This document shows, in pieces, positions 43,221-56,239 of a stretch of DNA of 64,000 nt (positions are counted from its first letter, which is position 1; each line of letters starts with the position of its first letter). The position numbers were made by a program, and so were the translations under genes. The notes beneath the pieces are model-generated. The model made no database searches and was not told the origin of the DNA. It saw nothing but the letters and a program-made list of their open reading frames with translations. The DNA is from Aquatica leii. Taxonomy: Eukaryota > Arthropoda > Insecta > Coleoptera > Lampyridae. The stretch covers positions 123,808,895 through 123,872,894 of the forward strand of contig CM069434.1 in the NCBI GenBank assembly GCA_035610365.1, given 5' to 3'.

Positions 43221-45678
43221 CTAAGTGAATTGAGCTTTCCGTGCTTTAATTTTTGCAAATTGTTTAATTAAATCTTCGGTGTCTAATTCTTTTAGCTGGT
43301 CCGTTCTATTGAAACGATAGCAAGTTTACTTAGTCGGTTTTGCCCCATGGTCGATTTTAAATATTTTTTTATTATTCTGAGCTTTGAAAAAGATCGTTCT
43401 GCGGTAGCAGCAGAAACCGGCATTTTTAATAAAATACTAAGTATTATGCTCGTGTTAGGAAAAGAATCCACTAAGTTGTTAATTGTTATATAATTTAAAG
43501 TTTCTTCTGGAGACGTAATAACTTTTTCATCAAAATTTTGTAAATATTGCAATCTTTTAACAAGTTCCACAGCAGTTATGTCTCGTTCATTGCAAGTTTT
43601 GTCGTTTAATAAATTTTCAACTTTTTCACATAATTGTAATTGTTTGTTTTCAGAATAATTTTTAAATTTATCAATATTCCATAAAAACGCGAAATTATTA
43701 GAGTAAGAAGAAAGTAATTGGAATCTCTCAACCACTGATGTTATGATTACATCTAGAGCATTAAAAAAACAATCAACTTTGAACTTTAAAGTTTCGTCGT
43801 GGATCGGTTTATCGTCACATTTATAATCAAAATGTTTTTTTTATTTTACGCGGTCTTAGACCTCGTTGTTTTTTGAATTTAAGTTCTATGTCTAAGCTGG
43901 ATGCTATTTTCTTAGCATCAATCAATAGATCATTAAAACCTTTATCGGAGCGACAAGCTTTCAAAAAATTATTCAAATTATTTAAATGATTACAACACTG
44001 AGCAACATCAAAGTTCAGTTTTTGAATAATTTTACTAACAATGTTAACTTTACTTAAAATATTATACTACAATATAAGAATGCAAATGAACTCAGAATTT
44101 TGCAATTTTTTGGCTAAAGATGCAGCCAAATTTTTTACGTTATTTTCAAAGTTTCCTTCACTTATTTCAAACAGAGCATCATAAACCTCTGATAAGGGTT
44201 TTTAAGTTAAATTTGTTACATTAGATAAATTAGATTTCAGTTTTTGAACTAAAGAAAAAAATGGATGCTCAAAGTATTCGATTTTGCGGCATCATTGACG
44301 ACTAAATTTAAGGTATGATTGCAACAAGCAACAAAGAAAGCTCGCGGATTGAAATCCAAAATTTTTTTTGTAGACCATTATGCCTACAACGCATATTTGC
44401 CCCATTGTCGTAACCCTGACCCCGCAAATCGTTGATATTTAAGCCTTCTTTCTCTAACGCCCACAAAAGAAACTTTGTCAAGCCTTCACCCGACACATCA
44501 TCTATAGGACAAAATAATAAAAAATATTCTTCTATACTAATTCACGTGCTCTTTAAATTAACAAATCTTATACAAACTGAAATTTGTTCTTGGTGACTAG
44601 AGTCAGGAGTGCAGTCTAATAATATAGAATGATATTTTGCCTTTTTAGTTAGTTCTAAAATTTTTGATTTGATATTTTCACCGATCAAATTGATTACTTC
44701 ATTTTGCATTGTATTCCCGAGATAGTTTTTGTGATAATTTATTTGAGAGCGTTTTGTATGTTGTGGCTTAATCGGGTTGAATTTGGAAATCATTTCTATG
44801 GATTTTAAAAAGTTACCATTGTTTTTCTCAAACAACTTATTACTACTTCCACGAAAAGCTCAATTTTGCTGACCTAAAAACTGAATCACGTTGAAAATTC
44901 TTTCTATAAAAACTTGTCAGTATTTAGTTTCTCTGTTTATTCCATTTTGAATTTCAGAATCAATTATTTCATTTTTATTAAACCGGTTAAAAAGATGTAG
45001 CAATTTTAGAACATTTTCGATATGTAACTAGCTGTTTTAATGAATGTTTAAATGTTCACTTAAATGCTGCCAGTCATTGTAACCAGATTCATCACTAACG
45101 CGAACAGATTTCAAATCGCTGTCATTAAAAATTTTGCAACAGAATCAGTATGTGTATTTTTTGTTTTGAAATACAGCAACCAAAAAAGCTCAATTTTTTA
45201 TTTGTTAGGTAAAATTTTAAAGAAGATAATATTGGAAAACTTACGCCGCGACTCCAAACTATCTCTCGGATAAATATCCTTATGTTTTGATAATGAGCAA
45301 GCTACGTTTTACTAATTCTTAAATATTATTACGACGTAATTTCTTTGGCCATAGTGCAGCATTTTTCGAAAGTGGACTCATATTTTTGGTTCTGATAATT
45401 TTTGAAGGTGTTGATTTCTTATTATCAGCGGAACTTGAAGATGTTGATGGATTGCTTTCTAGAAGATCAGTTTTTTGTCTGCTGCTGATACTTGTTTCAA
45501 GTACAGCTTTAGAATATTGGGATTCAGCTGTATTATTGTTATTATTAATATTTGTCAAAGTAGACTCGGGTTTTGAAAAAAAATGCGTAATTTTGACATG
45601 GTTTTCCAGTTCTTCCACTCTTTTTCTTTTATTTAGCAAATTTTGATATCTAGTCAATTTTTTCTTTTTTTCTGACAT
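43221..45678 (-). pseudogene. hAT transposase remnant (ZMYM/TTF-DUF4371 type)
   Basis: Minus-strand pieces lie in order. The N-terminal low-complexity start (MSEKKKKLTRYQNLLNKRKR) runs from 45678. Poorly preserved TTF-type zinc finger text follows near 45240-44900. The DUF4371-like segment FLGQQN.AFRGSSNKLFEKN runs to SILLDCTPDSSHQEQISV (44880-44590). Then come LRGQGYDNGANM (44440) and the C-terminal hAT dimerisation block KMPVSAATAERSFSKLRIIK (43450-43390), ending at about 43221. Several frameshifts and stops break it. The terminal inverted repeats and target duplication were not found. Confidence 0.85.
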
Positions 45679-48650
45679 CCTGTATACTGTAAAGAAATTA
45701 ATACGTAAGTAAACAAATTGACAAATTATTCATAAAAAATGGAAATGTTTCGACGTCTCAAACTCAAACTTGAAAGTATTTTCTCAACATTACTTATTTC
45801 AAGTTATTTCAAAGTTTATAAATTTTTATAAATAGTAATGTTTTGTTTAAATTTACTTCAATTAACAATGATGTTTATATAATCAAATATAAAAGGATTT
45901 TTGAGATGCAAGTTTTTGGCTTTTAATGTTTTAATAAATCTAAAATAAAAAATAAATTTTAGATAAACTCACCTTAATTCACAACACAAAACACATCACT
46001 ATAAAGTCTGTAAAACTACAAAAAACTAAAGTTTCAAAAGCAGATATCTTTTACCCCATGCATCTTTTCACTTCGCTAAGTTAATTATCGATCGGGCATC
46101 AGGCAACAAATGAAATCGCGACCGATGCAGCGCTTAAATATATAAAGTTTCGTACATTGCAAGCTCAGACAAGAAAAAAACGCTTGTTCGCTCGTTGGCT
46201 CGTTGCAAGCCAAATTTCAAGCTCAAACATGAATAAAATCAGATTTGTTTGAGTTCACACAATTCATGTTATTATGTTACGTATTACGTATTCGATCGAA
46301 TAAATGCTACTATTCCGTATGTACTCTCATTTGGAAAATAGTATATGTCAGAGACGCATCGAAAATAAAAGGGGCTCCGCTGGGCGTTTGTGCTGGGTTA
46401 GACTGCATCGATAATTTATTAACGCACGACACTGACCGTTTACACAATTTATTTACTATTGCAAAAGTTACGATTACAAATTTCAAACAAAGTCAATAAC
46501 ACAAACAAACAAAACTGATTTCATTAATATAAAAATTAAATTTATAAACGTTTAATAATCAACACTGGAACAAACGATCCGACACCAGCTCTTTTATCTT
46601 ATCAAGTTGTCACCACCAAATATCATTTCAATCTGCCCTCTTACAAGTTACCTTTTCTAGTTGGTGTCGTTCCGTTCACATGAAAATTGTAATTTCACGC
46701 GCGTTCCTATGCCCATAAAAGGCAATATTACAAAATATCAAACCCTTATTGGTTGATTCTAAGTTATTAAGTTACAAAGACTAAACATTTTAAACATAAT
46801 TTATGGGAACACAAACAATAGTGCACGTGTATACATTCCATAGCCGTAAGCAGGTTTATATTCGGTGCCTCCGACATATATTATTTTCGAGAAGTAATTC
46901 GGTTCCCTCGTCTCAAAGGGTAAAAATAAAAAAAATAAACAAATAAAAAAACAATGTAATAGCTAGCAATTCCTTACTGGTGTTTTTATTATTATAAATT
47001 TTGTTTTTACAATGTTGTTTGTTGCTTTATCTTTTTTTTTACTTTTGAGATTTGAGACTTTTCGGCGCCTTGGGCGCTTCAGCCTCGTTATGGATAATTA
47101 TATACATATATAAATATATAATAAAGAATCATAAACATCCTATAACAAATCTAAAATAAACAGAGCGATTCTCGAAATAAAAATTTTGAATAATATATTA
47201 ACTTTATTATTAAAGAACCTACGTATTACAAACAAAAGTAACCGCTTAATTTACAAAATACAAAGAATAGTTAACGTACTAATAAACTAACGTTAAGAAA
47301 AATACTAAATCAGAAGTACATTTAAAACCACAATAATTCAAATTTAAAATCAAAATACAGACGACTTTAATACGCCAAAAATTTAAAAATCGCATCGTAA
47401 AGTACTTCTCAAATAGAATCTGTTTTTGTATTTGCATTAAAACGGTCTCAAATACCAGGTTATTAAGTAATTAGATAAGTTAACAGCAAGTTTTCTTTTT
47501 TTTTGCACAATTTTTTTAACTGCTGACTACACTTTAGCAAATTTTAATCCTAATCAAATAATTGTGTCACCGAGTTTCTCGAATTCTAACTACTATTTTA
47601 TTTTTTATTCTTTATGTTTAATCATATAATTTTAATTTTGTTTTAAGAATTTTTTTTTATTGTAATACAATGAATATGTTTGTTAAGCAAACAAAACGTT
47701 TAAATTAAACGGTGCTTGGTCGATATGTTAACCAAATATGGTACATACTTTAACAAATGTCGATTATAACGAAAAATATGAAAATAAAGTCGAACCGAAA
47801 ATATTTATTTACTATTATAATAGATTCTAATCGTCTACTTTTAATTGCATTTGTGTGCGTATTTTACGACTTAATTATCTTGCTTACAAAGTAAAGTAAT
47901 TGTGTTTCGTAAACACTAAAAGCAAACAATCAATAAACGATATTTGTACATCCAAAATTAGCAAGCAATTACCGATATTTTTTATCATTAGGTGATTTGC
48001 AAATAATAATACTTAAATATAACAAATGATATCATACATTTAAATCACATGAAAGTTAATGACCAGGAACTAGTAGTAATGCGTGGAACCAAAAACTTAA
48101 ATGCACAGTTTAGATTCAACTGAAACACATTTGCAGCACAATTTACGAGTTCGCCTGTTTATTGGTTTTCATAATTTTGTGGGTGTCGTTAACAGTTAAT
48201 TGGAAATGTAGGTAGAGTCCTTTCTCGTATTTATTTAACACAACCGTAGAAAAAGTGAATGTGATAAGTTCGTCGACACACTTATTGATTGTCTGCAATT
48301 CGAACAGTTTGGTTGTTTTGTATCAGTCTTTTTTGTTTTTATTCGCCGTTACTGCCTACGATGATGATTTTTATGGATGAAAGGTGTACCTTTTCTGACG
48401 TTAATAACACACATGTTTAAAGACTGCAGATCTTAATTTAGGCTTGCGGAATATGTTTATATTTGTTATTCATTTATGAACACCAATTTACTGAAACAGT
48501 TTATCAACTTTGACATTAAATTTTTACAAACTACTAACTTGTAAAATTGACAGCTGCCCTATACATTTTTTTAAGTTAGTAGCGTTGTTGACATTTAATA
48601 ACAATGTCTGATCAATACCATATATGTTAAAACTCATCTTTCTTCTTTTT
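45679..48650. other. Laminin intron; nothing recognised
   Basis: AT-rich sequence without credible ORFs. The missing hAT terminus should be in its left part. Confidence 0.4.
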
Positions 48651-50870
48651 CTTTAGGCATTCGTCCTCCTCCTCCTTGTATGCGATTATTCCATCGTTAA
48701 TCTGTTTGACATGCATTATGGTTAGTCAAGGTTCATTTTAGTGTGACGACACCACGTTTCTTACTTTTGTTTTGCTTTTGATCCGTGTGTTTTTTCCATG
48801 GACTTCTGTGTTTTTGCTATTTTATTCATCGTAGGTTTAGTAAGTGTTCACGTTTGACAGTCATACATAAGCATCGGTAAGATGCATTGGTCAACATCCT
48901 GTTTTTTTTATATATAGCGATAGCTTGGGGTTTTTTAGTATCCTTTATAGATTTCCAAATTCTGTCTGTACTAATCGGCTTCTTCGGTGTATTTCCGTCG
49001 TCTGGTTTTCCTTGCCTAACTTTAAGATTTGTCTAAGGCATATGTATTCACTCACTTTTTTAGTGTGCAGTTATTTATCTTTACGTCTCTGTTTTCTTCT
49101 TGTACGTTAGTGATTATTTTTGTTTTCTTCATATTTGTTTTTAAGCCAACTTTTAGTGATGCTTCTTCTAGTTCTATATTCATTCTTTGCAATTCTTCAA
49201 ATGTTGTTGCCGTTATTATGACATCATCGGCGTATCTGAGATGGGACATTTTTACCGTTGATGTTTATTCTATAGTTCTGAATACATCTTCCAGGGTAAA
49301 TGTTTAAAGGATATACCAACACTTTGTCTAACACTCTTTTTGTTTGGTGTTTTCCTAGTTTCTTCCTCAAGTTTTATTACCTGCCAGTGTTGTTTTTTCG
49401 TAATGTTGTGGATTAGTTACCTGTAGCGGGAATCTATTCTACAGTTATTCATGGCTTTCTTCTCACCGCCCATAGCTGTACGTTTTCAAAAGCCTTCTCA
49501 TAGTCCACGAAGGCTAGAAATAAAGACAAATTATATTTGGTAGTTTTTTCAATGAGTGTTCTTATTGTTAATAGGTAGTCTGCGTGTTCTACAAGCTAAT
49601 ATGCGTTCATCTTTGAGGCGAGTCTGTTGGTAATTATCTTTATGAATATTTTATATATCTGCGAGACCAGTGAAATAGGTCGATAATTGTTTACATCCAT
49701 TTTGTCTCCTTTTTTATGTAGGAGGATGACTATACTATCACACTAATTGTCGGGAATGACTACGTTGTGTAAGCATTTTGTAATAGTCTTGTTTATACTT
49801 TCTCGTGTGTTGGGATCTGTTACAATTTCAGATTTGTACAGGTTTTTATAGTATTTCGTTATCTTTTTTATTTTTGATTTATCTCTTTGTTCTCTGCCAT
49901 TGTTGTCTTTCACAGTAATTATTTTTGGTTTTCATAATGTTAGTCTTAGACATTTTATTTCGATTATTTTTCTATTTTTGATTCATTGTATTTTTTTGTC
50001 TTCTTTGGTTTTCCCTCTTATTGTGTTATTCAATTTTTTATTATGCTGTGATTGTCGCTTTTTATTGTTGATAAGCTCTCGTCTTTGACTTATTAGGATT
50101 TTTGTTTTGTTACTTATTCTTTTTTGTCTTTCCTTTTTCCGTTTTGTCACTTTTATTCCTGTTTTTACCAAATTCCTTTCGGTTGTTCACTTTGTTAACG
50201 TCATAATCTGTATTATCTAGATGTGTGTTATAATTATTTTCCAAGATTGTTTTTTGTATTGATTTCTTGTCTATATAGACATTGACCTAAAGTATATGAT
50301 GGTCAGTTACCATGTTAAATTCGTTTAAGTCTTGGGTGATATCCACGTCTACTTTCTATTTGGTTTCGTCGGTCTTTGTCCTGATTTTTGAGTTAAAGTC
50401 ACTCTCAATTATGGTAGGTTTTAGTTTTGTTTCCTCTGTGGCTATAATAAGTTTTTTTAGGAATATTTAATACTCTTCATTCTTAGATGTTGGCGCATAG
50501 GCTTAGGTTATTTTTATCTTTAGGTTGTTATTTTTGCGTATTATGTAAGCTATTCTATCTGAAATTGTGTTGAACATTTTTATATGTGTTTTAATCCTAT
50601 GTTCCTTTTCGTTGCATATTCTTTCCTTATATATTACCAGAATTTAAATCTATGCCCTGTTTTCCTCTTCTTTTTTTCTCTGATAGGTTCAATATGTCTC
50701 ACTTCACCTTTCTCAGTTTTTTCTTCAGCTGATACGTTTTCGTCTTTGGTCGTGGATTGTGTATTGAACATTGCTATGCGGATTTTAGTCTGTTTAGTGG
50801 TTGAACTTATTGATAGGTAAGCTTAGTTTTAGCTGCTCCTAACCTGGGGAATAGACGCTATATGTATTAC
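48650..50870 (-). pseudogene. Non-LTR retrotransposon remnant (endonuclease plus reverse transcriptase)
   Basis: Minus-strand frames contain, in order: IRIAMFNTxST near 50770, AYIIRKNNNLKIKIT and AYAPTSKNEEY near 50560-50470 (APE-type endonuclease), a Lys-rich linker (50170-49983), and GDKMDVNNYRPISLVSQIYK near 49690. Then FLAFVDYEKAFENVQLWAV near 49510, LRYADDVIITATTFEELQ (catalytic YADD, 49240) and a C-terminal ILPMLMYDCQT-like block near 48870. It is decayed by stops and frameshifts. The combination suggests an RTE- or CR1-like insect element; the clade is not certain. Confidence 0.8.
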
Positions 50871-51119
50871 CTCATTCTGGGTCAGACGCTGCTGTGCTAG
50901 TTTTGGTTTACCCCAAGTATTTAATTTCTACGGTACCACCCATATCTGAGAACAATTAGCAACTCTACGTGAGTTAAAAATCATAATACAATTATTATTT
51001 CCGAATTCCGCCAATTGCCAAAGTCGACAACAAAGCATTTGTAGAATCACCGACAGAAAGCATTTTTTGTCATATCAATTTTTTGATTAGTGGAGTTATC
51101 CACACAACTTATTGCAATC

Positions 51120-51467
51120 TCATTGATATCCATCTGCAAGTTTCAGTGCCAAAATATCACCACCAGCATTAACAACCCCAATAGCTGCGGACCGACGACA
51201 AAAATAACTCGTATACAGTCCTGGTTTATTTCTTTCTAAATATTCAGAAATTTTCTCTTTGGCACACCACGACCCACAGTGTGCACACTCTTTTCTATAT
51301 AACATACAAGACTGAAAATTATACTTATCATTTGTTCTAATAAATCTTCTCATATAAACTTTTTTGTTTGTCGCAATGTCACAATAATTATTTCTTGTTA
51401 TCTGAATAAAAAAATATTTAATTTTTTCTATATCATTTTTAAAACAAAAAACTGTAAACTTGAACAT
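51120..51467 (-). CDS. Unrecognised 115-codon ORF, doubtful gene
   Basis: The minus-strand ORF has a cysteine cluster (CMLYRKECAHCGSWCAKEKI) and a C-terminal GVVNAGGDILALKLADGYQ. I recognise no family. It lies between two non-LTR remnants and its N-terminal 50 codons are AT-rich (Phe/Ile/Asn/Lys-rich). A fragment of a mobile-element gene or a chance ORF are both possible. Confidence 0.2.
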   Translation of the reverse strand: MFKFTVFCFKNDIEKIKYFFIQITRNNYCDIATNKKVYMRRFIRTNDKYNFQSCMLYRKECAHCGSWCAKEKISEYLERNKPGLYTSYFCRRSAAIGVVNAGGDILALKLADGYQ

Positions 51468-51589
51468 TTCATTTGATTTGTAAACAATTCTTCAACATTA
51501 ACATAAACTGTTTTCATCATAAAAAGGCCTAAAAAGTGCAAACATTTCTTGTAGAAATTTTTTTTGTACATAAACTTAAAGCCACACTA

Positions 51590-52200
51590 CAGGCTTTGGC
51601 AATGACAAGATACAAACATGAAAACATAAAAGAAAAGAAAAATTAATTAAAAAGCGAAATAACAAATGATATAAAAGAAGAGTGGCGAATATATAAAAAC
51701 ATAAATACAAAAACAGGATAAAAGAATGAAGCGCTAAGAAATACAAGAAAACAAGCAAACAAACAGAATAGTGGAACATAACAAAGAAGATTAAAAAGTG
51801 GAAAAAAATTAAAAAAAGAGTTTCTCAACGAAAAACTCAAAGAAAACATGAAGAATACAAACATCAAAAACAAAAATTAAAGGAATTAGTCACAAAAACA
51901 AAAAAGGAAAGATGGAAAAAAATACAACACCAGAGAGGGAAAATAATAACAGAGTAAACCCAAATTATAAACAGATGGAGAAAATGCTTTGATGAACTAT
52001 TTGAAACTATATAAAAAAGATCAAAAGAAGGAAGTTAGAGAAGCAAGTTAATACCCAAAAGTGGCTAGGCGACGACGAAATAACTTTAGAAATGATCAAA
52101 TATCTGGTTAAAAAATATGTTAAATATATTTTAGTTTGAAAGAAGAAAACAGTAGCACAAGAATGTACAAACACAGTAATACCACCTACTAACAAGAAAT
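51590..52200 (+). pseudogene. Second non-LTR retrotransposon fragment, opposite strand
   Basis: Plus-strand frames give LKELVTKTKKERWKKIQHQ and IINRWRKCFDELFET, the Lys-rich linker between endonuclease and RT in the same kind of element as at 48650-50870 (there KEFGKNRNKSDKTEKGK and similar). No RT follows. The fragment is short and broken by stops. Confidence 0.45.
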
Positions 52201-52354
52201 GAAACAGCAGAGATTGACGAAACTACAGCAGCATATCATTGTGTGTAACAGTAAAAATACACAAAACTATACCAATAGAAAGATCAAGAGAAAAAAAAAC
52301 AACTAATTACAGGATTTGGAAAAAACTATAGTATACAAAACCACATATTTAACT

Positions 52355-52431
52355 GTAAATAGTTATAAAGGTGGAAAACGTTGTAAGTTGATTTTACATT
52401 TACAGCGTTCTTCACTTTTATAGCTATTTAC
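52355..52431. repeat. Near-perfect hairpin, 32-nt arms
   Basis: Arms 52355-52386 and 52400-52431 are inverted copies matching at 27 of 32 positions by eye, around a 13-nt loop. It may be a relic of a foldback or MITE element; no flanking duplication was identified. Confidence 0.7.
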
Positions 52432-52565
52432 CTTTTTACGTAGTAACTCATACCATGAGATGGCTTTGCCATCAAACTTTGTTAATTATTAACCATATAT
52501 TCACTTTACCACAAGTAACAGAAAAGCAACAACAAATTATAACCTATAAACAATAGTATAACAAA

Positions 52566-52584
52566 GGTCAAACGTTGGGCGCCA
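52566..52584 (-). promoter_or_regulatory. Candidate retroelement primer binding site
   Basis: On the minus strand, AATTGGCGCCCAACGTTTGA contains TGGCGCCCAACG, the classic tRNA-Lys-type primer binding site. If real, a minus-strand LTR lies just to its right (from 52584 up) and has lost its partner. No second LTR copy or pol is seen nearby. Confidence 0.4.
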
Positions 52585-53688
52585 ATTATAATAAGTAATA
52601 AAATAGTAATAGTGTGACGTGCAAAAAATCAAATACAAAATTAAAAAAATAAAGATTTAATGCACCAATGAACAATGAGACAATTTATATATACAGATTT
52701 AGGGTCGTATGAATTTTATCGTACCTAAAGATTCTATATTTTGATTTAAAAACAAAAAACTTAAATTTAATTAGGACGCCACAATACTCTTATAATCAAA
52801 TTAGAAATAATATTGAAACTCAAAAATACATCGTAATAATGATAATAAAATCTAATTAAAAAAATATATTTACAAGGTTAAGTAAGCGCCTTGTTAAAAG
52901 ATTGAAGTTTACCTTTTATTATCTTTATTATCTTAGCTCGCGTTGCGCAGTTAGATTGTAGTTGCGGCCCATGAGTGTGTTCATCTAATTCATACGATAT
53001 CGTAATGTTGTGCAATTCTTTTGTGTGCGTATTTAAACTTCCAAAGTTCCTTATTTCAGTTCTGATTGATCTTGTATTCGTACCGATCCATAACCAGAAT
53101 ATCGTAAAACTTAAACATAACTTATAATAATTTTCAAAGTAGGAAAATTCAATAAATTTTTTAGTGTATAAATCAAAACTTTTTTATTATCAGATAAAAT
53201 ACTAATTAACAAATCAAATAGATTAAAATCAGTTATGTATAAAAATTAACTCATCGATCGCAAACACTTCTATAAAACTCTTCCTATAAAAGTTTTATTA
53301 CATTAAGATTATGGCAGTGGCCATACCATGTTTTTTAAAACTTTTTCCGTCTTTTTTTGTTCTTAATAACGTCTACATAACATAGTACTGTGCTTAGCAT
53401 CATTATGTTTTTAGAAAACAAATTAATTTTTGATTCAATTTAGTCTGGAAGGAATCGCCGTAGAAATGTTATAAAATTTGTTAATATTGCTCTATTTCAT
53501 TATTTCTTTGATTCGTACCAATGCTCCAAAGCAACCTCAGCCATGGCCTAGCAGTTGCCAAAATCAAAATTTTAAAACCAGTGTTATATCCTGTATATAT
53601 AATTTTTTTGAGAAAATATAACTTTTTTACAAGTGGCTTTTGTTATATACCAGCATTCATACATATATATGCAAAAACTGAAAAACAT

Positions 53689-55570
53689 GTTACATGCCAA
53701 AATTAACACAAAGTCACTGCCTGCAATGTAGTAACATAAACGGGGTGTGCCACTAGCTCAATGGAGAAGGGGGTGGGTTGTAATTTAAAATTCCGTGAAA
53801 AATTGGAAACGCGATCGTCGTAAAATTGGACTAGAACGGTAAAATAGTCAAAAATCGGTAAGGGCGCCAATCAAGGATTTATAAGGGTAGCTTCCGAACC
53901 CCTGATTATCCGAAAGCTCATCTGGTTGGTTACAACCCCAGAACTTACCTTGAGTTGTAACTATTCTGAAAAACACTTAAAAACAAAAATTTACGTATGC
54001 GGCGCTAAATGAATAAAAGCTCTTTACATTTAACAATTTAACATTTATTGATTGAATATTTAAAACAAAAACAAAAAAAAATAACAATAATGAATAGTAA
54101 ACAAATTTTAATAAAAGAAATGAAATAATCTTAAGCAAAACAAGAATGAACAATCTACACACAAAACATTAAATCAAAATTTATAAAAAGAAAATGCTAC
54201 TACAATAGCGTTAACTCGACGTTTTCAAATTACACATAACGCAAATACATTCCAAGGCCTTGTCCGCATATTTATAACAAACAATTCAAATAACTAACAA
54301 AAAAAAACAATACAGGTTATAAAATATATGTCCGAACTTTAATTCGAACTAAACAAAATATAGTTTATAAGTCGTTACATTATCATATAATCGGGAACAC
54401 GATTTACTTTTCAAACGTACTAAAACAAAGTTAATTTTATTTTAACTTCCCGCAAACACTTTAAGTATTCATTGAAATAATTAAATTTAACGTTAGTCGT
54501 AATTTCAATTGGCTCAAACTCAAAGCTTTTACTGCATTTTAATCGCGGGTCACTACACGATAATAACCAAAATCGATAAATACCTTTTTACTTAATCGGA
54601 GTCACCAGTTGAGCTTCGGGTCACAGTGGTTTTCAAAAGCTACAACCTCAGATGGAATTCGGCTGCTCCCCAAACAATAGGTTACCAGTGGAAGATTTAT
54701 TAATCCGCCCCCAAGGCGAAAGATATGAGATTGCGAAACAAACTCACGCACAAATTCACGTAACGAAACATGCGATATTAATTTAGGAAAAAACAGTGAT
54801 CTTAATGAACCGTAATTACGAAAAAGGAAAGTTTGGTTTTCCACTTAAAGAATCACTGAACCATTTTCATTTACTTCCGCGGTAACTACTAGAAAAGGTG
54901 AACTATCACCCGCGTTAACTACATTCTGACGTCTGCCAACCAACTAACTTCGGACTCGTACTCCATTTACTAAAATCACATCTATATATCAACTTTTTTT
55001 TGAATACCCTTTCCACGATAACGACTTAATTTTTCCACGTAATCTAAACGATTGACATAAAGAAATTCAAGTACGAATGTACTCGAACAAAGAACTTTTA
55101 AACCAACTTAAAACGGCAAACAAACGGCGAAAATATATTTAATTACGATTATATCTCAGAAGGGAAACATAAATTACCACTGGAATTTTCACGGCGTAAC
55201 AAAATACCAAAACTTTATCAACAATTACATTGTAACTTTGAATTTAAAATCGTAAAATAACTTATTAAACTCAATCTAAAATCACATTAAAACAAATTCA
55301 AAATACATTAAATGAAAATCGTCAATCCAAATACTGTGTCCGTTACCAAAAATTACTTAAACAACCAATCGATTTTAAACGATGGTTACAAACAAAAGCC
55401 ACATAGAAAGTCAAAATAACGGTAGAAGGCAAAAACGGACTTTGTAAAACCTAGAATACCGACATGGCTGAAATACTAAACAGAAAAAAAATATGGAGAA
55501 AAACAACGCAACTTTCCGTCGACACAAAAAAATGGCAAATTTACTTAAAATGTATAATTTAAAAAAACAC
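53689..55570 (-). repeat. Repeat family D, copy 2
   Basis: This is a direct-orientation partner of 22889-24780, 30.8 kb away. It shares TGTTACATGC, GTCACTGCCTG, AAATTCCGTGA, GGGCGCCAATCAAGGA, AGCTCATCTGGTTGGTTACA, CTTACCTTGAGTTGTAAC, AATTTAACATTTATT and CACGATAATA in order. Similarity is high to about 54060, patchy to about 54700 and uncertain beyond. Both copies keep the minus-strand CAAGGTAAGT splice-donor-like motif and TGGCGCC. No ORF is present. Confidence 0.55.
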
Positions 55571-55729
55571 CTATTAGGTACAAGAAAAGAAATAGATTAT
55601 GTATGTATATTAACATAAAAATAAACTAAACAGTGACAGTAATCTTAATAATAAATGAAAATGAGTATACAATTTTTTAATATTATTTGTTAGTTAAGGA
55701 AACGAACTAATTTTTGTAATAGCGAAGGC

Positions 55730-56232
55730 TTCTACGGTCGGAGTCTATATTAAGATAAGAACGTTTTCCGGGTTTGGACCGTGTCATTATTGGAACCGAA
55801 GTTGCCAACGATTTGTCTTCTTTCGCAAGGAGCTTCATCAGGGCGTGAGATAAATCGAAGAACTCAAACAAGCAACCGAAATCTAACTAAGATCCTCTCA
55901 AAAATTTAGTAATCAATCCAAGTCAGATTCTAAACTTTAAAAAGGTAAGAAAGAAAACGATAAACTTGAAAAAGCAAACGACAACCTAAGAAGAACCACT
56001 ATATAGTTAGATAATCAACTAATGAACCAAGTCAGATTCTTCTATGGAGTTTAGAGTCTGGCTTGGTTACCTAATTTTTGAGAGATTCTTAGTTAGATTT
56101 TGGTTGCTCGTTTGAGTTTTTTAATTTCTTTCACGCCTTGATGAAATCTCTTATTAAAGAATGCAAAACCCTGGCAATTTTGGTTACAACAATGACACGG
56201 ACCAAACCCAGAAGACATTCTCATCGTAGAAC
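55730..56232. repeat. About 200-bp inverted repeat with hammerhead-like core
   Basis: Left arm 55730-55940 and right arm 56042-56232 are inverted copies. Shared text on the minus strand includes GACACGGTCCAAACCC, ACTCAAACGAGCAACC-like blocks, and AGATTCTTAGTTAGATTT-like blocks. The left arm read on the minus strand has CTGATGA (55841-55835) and GAAA (55824-55821) separated by 10 nt that can form a short G-C stem, as in the hammerhead ribozyme core. The right arm keeps CTTGATGAAA, a decayed version. Penelope-like retroelements are known to carry hammerheads, and one RT of that type lies at 61070. Confidence 0.55.
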
Positions 56233-56239
56233 TAATATT

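Noticed and set aside
46356..46420. CAGAGACGCATCG...GGGGCTCCGCTGGGCG as a possible hAT terminal inverted repeat for the remnant at 43221-45678
   Set aside because: No inverted partner or 8-bp duplication could be found left of 43221.
51570..51960. A-rich stretch considered as a poly(A) tail or satellite
   Set aside because: It reads as the Lys-rich linker of a non-LTR element on the plus strand, which explains its composition.
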